This document shows, piece by piece, positions 7,721 through 10,958 of a stretch of 10,958 nucleotides of DNA; the first letter of the stretch is position 1; each line of letters begins with the position of its first letter. This DNA comes from JBBIVP01 sp037439705 [NCBI: bacterium] (GTDB lineage Bacteria > JBBIVP01), in the NCBI GenBank assembly GCA_037439705.1, contig JBBIVP010000060.1, positions 1 to 10,958 on the forward strand. Direction: 5' to 3'. The translations under genes were made by a program, and so were the position numbers. The notes under the pieces were generated by a model that was not told the origin of the DNA, did no database searches, and saw only the letters and a program-made list of their open reading frames with translations.

Positions 7721-8507
7721 GATATCCTCCGGGAATGAGCTTTCTTCCGAAGAATGCTATTAAAAAAAGTATAAAACCTATTACCGAAAGAATTGCGCTT
7801 TTCCTTCCTTTCCAGCCAGCAATCAGTCTCAAATGAAGATAAGATGCATAAATGATCCAGACAAGGAGTGCGAGAACTTCTTTGGGATCCCAATTCCATA
7901 CACTTCCCCACAGCCTTTCTGACCAGAGGCTCCCTGTGAGAATTCCAAGGGTTATAAATGTAAATCCGAATTGAACAGTTCTGTAATTCATGAAATCAAG
8001 TTCAACAAGGGAAGGAATTCTTTTGGGACTCCATCTTAAAATTTTTAACTTTATGTTTCTTTCCTGGAGAAGGTAAAATAACCCTGCAGCAAAGGATAAA
8101 AAGAAAAAGACATAACCTGTTATTGAAAATGTCACATGGATTGGAAAAAGAAGCGTGTTAAGTTCAGGGCGAAAAACTCCTCTCTGAGGAAGCGAGATGG
8201 AAGCAATGTAAAAAAGAATAACCGCGGGAACGGTTATGTATCCGAGAGCCGGAACGAGCCCTCTTATCTGATATCCAATAAATACACAGCCCAGAAGAAT
8301 TGAAAAAAAGGACATTACACCGCTCATGTAATAAAGGGGAATGGAAGAAGGGGAGGTTATTCCTGTAATGAATTTTAATGTGTGAATTAAAAATCCAAGG
8401 CACAAAAATGAAAAACCTGTTTTCAAAAAAATCCTCAGATTGAAAAATAAATGAAGGAGGTAAAAAAGGAGCGACATTGAGTATGTTCCAAGAATAAGAA
8501 ACTTCAT
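7707..8507 (-). CDS. ccsA: Cytochrome c assembly protein, CcsA/HemX family
   Basis: This 266-residue polytopic membrane protein of the CcmC/CcsA/HemX family handles haem. About eight hydrophobic segments are visible (near 2-22, 31-48, 60-78, 86-104, 122-147, 178-197, 208-228 and 238-254). The tryptophan-rich signature WGSVWNWDPKE at 200-210 is the family haem-binding motif, and H42, H124 and H225 are candidate axial ligands. In system II, CcsA works with ResB/CcsB to export haem and attach it to c-type apocytochromes; no ResB is in the window. HemX, a relative next to hemA in Bacillus, instead controls HemA level, so that role remains possible. The ATG at 8507 has no SD and sits 7 nt from a -10 box. 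It heads the hem operon. Confidence 0.88.
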   Translation of the reverse strand: MKFLILGTYSMSLLFYLLHLFFNLRIFLKTGFSFLCLGFLIHTLKFITGITSPSSIPLYYMSGVMSFFSILLGCVFIGYQIRGLVPALGYITVPAVILFYIASISLPQRGVFRPELNTLLFPIHVTFSITGYVFFFLSFAAGLFYLLQERNIKLKILRWSPKRIPSLVELDFMNYRTVQFGFTFITLGILTGSLWSERLWGSVWNWDPKEVLALLVWIIYASYLHLRLIAGWKGRKSAILSVIGFILFLIAFFGRKLIPGGYHDFI

Positions 8508-8514
8508 TTGTTTT

Positions 8515-8542
8515 ATTCTATTTCAAAAAACATCTGCTTCAA
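8515..8542 (-). promoter_or_regulatory. Promoter of the ccsA-hemACD operon
   Basis: On the minus strand TTGAAG (8542-8537), a 16-nt spacer and TAGAAT (8520-8515). Only 7 nt separate the -10 box from the ccsA ATG, so transcription would start at or within a base or two of the start codon. It lies in the 51-nt gap after mscS, where I see no terminator hairpin. Confidence 0.6.
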
Positions 8543-8558
8543 CCATCAGCCAATAAAT

Positions 8559-9584
8559 CTATTCTTTTTTCTCCCGCAAATATACTGTCCTTATGGGGAA
8601 CGGGATTTCAATCCCTTCTTCTTTAAATCTTTTGAAAATCCTTTTCCTCAACTCGTGCTGAACGAGATACTGGTCAACAAACTCCCTCACATGACATATG
8701 AGTGTAAAATTAATGGAACTCTCACCAAACCCAGGAATCAACCTTACTAATGGTTCGGGAGAACCCAATAATCCGGGCACTTCACCAACTGCTTTTTTAA
8801 CCTCTTCAATAAGTATTCGTTCAACGAGTTCAGGGTCAGAAGAGTAACTAACACTTATGGGAATCAAAACGGCCATCCTTTTTTCCGGAAGATAATAATT
8901 GGTCACAATGCTCTGAGCAAGTTTGCTGTTAGGAATTATAACCAGATTGTTGGGAAGCATTCTTATCCGGGTTGTCCTCCATGTAATATCCTCAACATAT
9001 CCCTCTTCCCCGGTTTCAAGTTTTATAAAATCTCCGACCCTTATGGATTTTTCTGCAAGAATATGAATCCCGGCAAAAAGATTTGCCAGTGTATCCTGAA
9101 GGGCAAGAGCGACTGCAAGACCTCCAACCCCAAGAGCTGTAATAAGAGGAGTTATAGAGATACCCAGAATAGAAAGTATTATAAGAATTCCTATAATGAT
9201 TATTGTTCCCTTCAATATACCGTAGACAAGACCTGTTGTGGGGAGGGGCAATTCAAATTTACTGAGGTAATTTCTGAATACATCACCTGAAAAATTTGCA
9301 GTAGCAATTGTAATGGAAAATACTACAAGGACATGGAGCAACTTGTTGAAATAAAAAATATATCTCTGTGGAAGTTCAGAAACAGACATTCCTATGTAAA
9401 GTCCTATGGCAATGCATAAATAAAAGGATGGCACTTTTAAAGCCCTGATTACAATATCGTCCAGTTTTGTATCTGTCCTTTCCGCCCACTTCTTAAAAAA
9501 CCTGAAACCAATATTTCTCACCATCAAGATAAAAAACACAGACGCAAGCGTTACAATGGTCGGAATGAGTATCTTTTTCATCAT
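8559..9584 (-). CDS. Small-conductance mechanosensitive channel (MscS family)
   Basis: MscS channels open under membrane tension and release solutes on osmotic downshock. The 341 residues contain about five membrane segments (near 5-25, 53-70, 82-98, 119-140 and 145-172), two more than E. coli MscS. The pore helix is the Gly/Ala-rich GVGGLAVALALQD stretch (152-164) followed by TLANLFAG. The beta domain follows with VGDFIKL, the EGYVEDITWRTTRIR segment and IPNSKL (217-222), then the alpha/beta C-terminal domain. The ATG at 9584 is followed directly by a second ATG, and an AAAGGAGG SD is well placed for both. The stop is TAG. It appears to be a single-gene unit, with its own promoter and the hem operon promoter just downstream. 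Confidence 0.94.
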   Translation of the reverse strand: MMKKILIPTIVTLASVFFILMVRNIGFRFFKKWAERTDTKLDDIVIRALKVPSFYLCIAIGLYIGMSVSELPQRYIFYFNKLLHVLVVFSITIATANFSGDVFRNYLSKFELPLPTTGLVYGILKGTIIIIGILIILSILGISITPLITALGVGGLAVALALQDTLANLFAGIHILAEKSIRVGDFIKLETGEEGYVEDITWRTTRIRMLPNNLVIIPNSKLAQSIVTNYYLPEKRMAVLIPISVSYSSDPELVERILIEEVKKAVGEVPGLLGSPEPLVRLIPGFGESSINFTLICHVREFVDQYLVQHELRKRIFKRFKEEGIEIPFPIRTVYLREKKE

Positions 9585-9587
9585 CTT

Positions 9588-9595
9588 TCCTCCTT
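9588..9595 (-). promoter_or_regulatory. Strong Shine-Dalgarno of mscS
   Basis: AAAGGAGG on the minus strand, 3 nt before the first ATG (9584) and 6 nt before the second (9581), so the second ATG may be preferred. It shows that this genome does use canonical SD sites, unlike the SD-less first genes ispH and ccsA. Confidence 0.8.
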
Positions 9596-9602
9596 TTTAA
9601 TA

Positions 9603-9630
9603 ATTTTAAATGAAAAACATTTTCTTGCAA
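9603..9630 (-). promoter_or_regulatory. Probable promoter of mscS
   Basis: On the minus strand TTGCAA (9630-9625), a 16-nt spacer and TAAAAT (9608-9603). The -10 ends 18 nt before the ATG, which leaves room for a short leader holding the SD. Confidence 0.5.
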
Positions 9631-9656
9631 TCCTCGGACTTTCCTTAAATGTAAAC

Positions 9657-9685
9657 TTGATGAATCTTTTGCATTTCGGTAATAT
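9657..9685 (+). promoter_or_regulatory. Probable promoter of tRNA-Ser
   Basis: TTGATG (9657-9662), a 17-nt spacer and TAATAT (9680-9685). The -10 ends 6 nt before the first base of the mature tRNA, so the transcript could begin at the mature 5' end. A perfect TATAAT also lies at 9685-9690, but it is one base from the tRNA and has no partner -35 at the right distance. Confidence 0.5.
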
Positions 9686-9691
9686 ATAATC

Positions 9692-9781
9692 GGAAGGGTG
9701 GCCGAGTGGTTTAAGGCGGCGGTCTTGAAAACCGCTTCTCCCGCAAGGGAGACGGGGGTTCGAATCCCTCCCCTTCCGCCA
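9692..9781 (+). tRNA. tRNA-Ser, anticodon UGA
   Basis: A 90-nt class II tRNA with the 3' CCA encoded. The acceptor stem pairs GGAAGGG (9692-9698) with CCCTTCC (9771-9777), the discriminator is G (9778) and CCA follows. The anticodon stem GCGGT/ACCGC encloses the loop CTTGAAA with anticodon TGA at 9726-9728, which reads UCN serine codons. The long variable arm, with a CTCCC/GGGAG stem and GCAA loop, is typical of serine tRNAs, and the T arm holds GTTCGAATC. It is the only complete gene on the plus strand and diverges from mscS. I see no clear intrinsic terminator after it. Confidence 0.97.
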
Positions 9782-9838
9782 TTTCCATTTTATAAGAACC
9801 TCTCCTCCCCTTTGATGATGTGTTTTATATTTCTATTT

Positions 9839-10373
9839 TTACCTTCCGAGCAGTTCCCTGTGCCTTTTCTCAGCCCTTTCCTCCATTTTTTCAAGGATTC
9901 TACCGAGGTTCTCCTAGGTCTTCTGAATTTCTCCAAAGAACTCCATCGCCTTTGTAAGAATTATCTCAAGCCTTCTATTACCCTCTTCAATGAACAATCT
10001 TGTTTCTCCCCTTCCATCTTCTGTTATCCTCTCAAGCCTCTTAGATCCATCATCCGTTACCTTTTCAAGCCTCTTTAATCCATCTTCTGTTATCTTCTCA
10101 AGCCTTTTAAATCCCTCTTCTGTTATCCTCTCAAGCCTCTTATTCCCTTCGTCAATCATCCTGTTGGTTTCCGCCCGCCACTCTTTTATCATTTCTTTCA
10201 TTCCTTTCGTCTCTTCTCTCATTTCTCTTATCAATTTTTCTGACCTCCATCCTAAATAAAGGCTAATTCCTCCAAGGATAAGCCCGAGAATTGTAAACAA
10301 AATTGCTGAACTAAAAGGCAGAAAAAACCCAGCTTAAGCCAATCGCCCCTGCTATAAGGATTGCTAACCACAT
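9839..10373 (-). pseudogene. Broken gene for membrane-anchored hendecad coiled-coil protein
   Basis: An ATG at 10373 starts a hydrophobic frame (MWLAILIAGA onward) that ends after 20 codons at TAG (10313-10311). Dropping one T from the T6 run (10327-10322) would join it to the next frame, which continues a membrane segment (FTILGLILGGISLYLGW), then a charged coiled coil with four 11-residue repeats, and stops at TAG (9916-9914). Past that TAG the frame stays open for 24 codons, ending with ILEKMEERAEKRHRELLGR and TAA; this is the same charged helical style, so the TAG is probably a mutated CAG. The repaired product would be 177 residues. As it stands, an intact 128-residue frame uses a TTG at 10300 without SD. 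The function is unknown; short proteins of this build occur in several thermophiles. Programmed frameshifting or sequence error are alternatives. Confidence 0.6.
10016..10147 (-). repeat. Four tandem 33-bp units coding an 11-residue repeat
   Basis: Four consecutive 33-bp units encode GNKRLERITEE, GFKRLEKITED, GLKRLEKVTDD and GSKRLERITED; a fifth, divergent copy (GNRRLEI) follows after a gap. An 11-residue period with fixed Leu and Ile positions is a hendecad, the pattern of an extended, near-straight coiled coil. The DNA copies differ by only a few bases each, so the array is open to copy-number change by slippage. Confidence 0.85.
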
Positions 10374-10379
10374 AATAAA

Positions 10380-10408
10380 ATTTTAACCGTAAAATTTTCA
10401 AAAGTCAA
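10380..10408 (-). promoter_or_regulatory. Promoter of the coiled-coil gene
   Basis: On the minus strand TTGACT (10408-10403), a 17-nt spacer and TAAAAT (10385-10380), ending 6 nt before the ATG at 10373. This supports the upstream ATG as the original start and again predicts a leaderless message. Confidence 0.6.
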
Positions 10409-10593
10409 TAAATGTAACAAATTTCAAGATTAATATAAATTAACGAAAAATTTTAAAATATATTTTCTCATTTTTATCATTTATTTTGCCGAGTTAAAAG
10501 AAAATGAGTTATGAATCCTTTTTAAACCATTCCTCTCAAAAATCCATTTCTAATAAAAGGGACACAAAATTATTGACAAATCCCAAAATAAAA
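10409..10593. other. AT-rich divergent intergenic region
   Basis: Non-coding, strongly AT-rich DNA between two divergent promoters. It holds an 8-bp inverted repeat (CTCATTTT at 10467-10474 and AAAATGAG at 10501-10508) with a 26-nt spacer, too long for a stable terminator. A consensus-like TTGACA at 10573-10578 has no matching -10 box. I see no RNA gene or small open reading frame with support. Confidence 0.5.
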
Positions 10594-10622
10594 TTGAAAA
10601 ATCATTAAAAGACGAGTAAAGT
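10594..10622 (+). promoter_or_regulatory. Promoter of the plus-strand helical-repeat gene
   Basis: TTGAAA (10594-10599), a 17-nt spacer and TAAAGT (10617-10622), ending 7 nt before the ATG at 10630. The -10 is imperfect, but the spacing is ideal, and there is no SD between it and the ATG. Confidence 0.5.
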
Positions 10623-10629
10623 TATTTTT

Positions 10630-10958
10630 ATGGAGAAGGAAGATGTGTTTCTGAAAGAATTTACGGAATGTGCAAAAGCGATATGGGATGGAAGAATTGA
10701 TGATGCATTAAAAAGCGCAAAATTTTGTTTTGAAAAAAATCCTCATTCCAGAAGTGTTCTCAAATTCCTCCTTTATTCCTTAAAGAGGAAGGCGAAAAAA
10801 GAGGAATATTATGAATTTTTAAAAGAGATAAAAGAAAAGTCCGGAGAAAAAAACAGAATTCTCGTGATACTTGAAATGGCACGGACATCCTTTGAATTAA
10901 AAAAGTATGAGGAATGCCTTCAACTCTGTGAAGAGTTTCTTTCTTATAACCTTCCATC
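10630..10958 (+). CDS. Alpha-helical, possibly TPR-like protein, truncated by window edge
   Basis: An ATG at 10630 opens a frame that stays open to the window edge (109 complete codons). The protein begins MEKEDVFLKEFTECAKAIWD and is soluble-looking and helical. Segments such as AIWDGRIDDALKSAKFCFEKNP (about 17-38) and ARTSFELKKYEECLQLCEEFL (about 84-104) have the small-Ala, Tyr/Asp-turn and helix-loop-helix spacing of tetratricopeptide repeats, which act as protein-binding scaffolds. Codon use, with many AAA, GAA and TTT codons, matches the neighbours. No SD precedes the ATG; a promoter ends 7 nt upstream. It is transcribed away from the broken coiled-coil gene. TPR identity is inferred from pattern only and the partner is unknown. 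Confidence 0.65.
   Translation, partial: MEKEDVFLKEFTECAKAIWDGRIDDALKSAKFCFEKNPHSRSVLKFLLYSLKRKAKKEEYYEFLKEIKEKSGEKNRILVILEMARTSFELKKYEECLQLCEEFLSYNLP

Noticed and set aside
9914-9916. TAG recoded as an amino acid
   Set aside because: hemA, hemD and mscS in this window all end correctly at TAG, so general reassignment is unlikely.
9698-10078. Plus-strand 126-codon frame starting inside the tRNA (MAEWFKAAVL...)
   Set aside because: Its N-terminus is the translation of tRNA-Ser itself, a well-known annotation artefact, and the rest is antisense to the coiled-coil gene.
10016-10147. 33-bp repeats as a CRISPR array
   Set aside because: The units are directly adjacent with no spacers and encode a continuous in-frame 11-residue protein repeat.
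10467-10508. Inverted repeat CTCATTTT/AAAATGAG as a terminator
   Set aside because: The 26-nt loop and AT-rich stem make it weak, and it lies between divergent promoters where no terminator is expected.
10573-10578. TTGACA as the -35 box of the plus-strand gene
   Set aside because: No -10-like hexamer lies 16-18 nt downstream; TTGAAA at 10594 with TAAAGT fits better.
10760-10957. Minus-strand 65-codon frame at the right edge
   Set aside because: It is antisense to the plus-strand helical frame, which has better composition, a start and a promoter.

Overview
The window is a gene-dense, AT-rich stretch of bacterial chromosome, almost all of it housekeeping and almost all on the minus strand. 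Proteins are rich in Lys, Glu and Ile. Gene orders such as ispH-rpsA-sppA-HU/IHF and ccsA-hemA-hemC-hemD recall Desulfobacterota/Nitrospirota-like or related candidate-phylum bacteria, probably anaerobic and perhaps thermophilic. That placement is inference from gene order and composition; no marker here fixes the lineage.

Reading the minus strand from right to left, there are three transcription units. (1) mscS, a mechanosensitive channel gene (9584-8559), stands alone. (2) ccsA-hemA-hemC-hemD (8507-4785) is a tightly overlapping operon. It joins the C5 tetrapyrrole route (glutamyl-tRNA to uroporphyrinogen III) to a system II cytochrome c assembly protein; hemB and hemL are not here. (3) ispH-rpsA-sppA-HU-yfcE-like-HIT (4708-52) continues into a further gene whose first 18 codons (55-1) leave the window. 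It combines isoprenoid precursor synthesis, six-domain ribosomal protein S1, an inner-membrane S49 peptidase, a nucleoid protein and two small nucleotide/phosphoester hydrolases. Neighbouring genes overlap or nearly touch, and several Shine-Dalgarno (SD) sites lie inside the end of the preceding gene.

The right-hand 1.3 kb differs. It has a plus-strand tRNA-Ser(UGA), then a broken minus-strand gene for a small membrane-anchored coiled-coil protein with 11-residue repeats (apparent frameshift at a T6 run and a premature TAG), then a short AT-rich divergent promoter region, then the start of a plus-strand alpha-helical, possibly TPR-like protein that runs off the edge.

The most interesting signal is transcriptional. 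The first genes of several units (ispH, ccsA, the broken coiled-coil gene and the plus-strand helical gene) have no SD but have sigma70-like promoters whose -10 box ends only 6-11 bp before the ATG, as expected of leaderless mRNAs. Most internal operon genes and mscS have recognisable SD sites. The tRNA-Ser gene has a similarly placed promoter, so its transcript could start at or next to the mature 5' end. I found no CRISPR array, insertion sequence, prophage or obvious new defence system.
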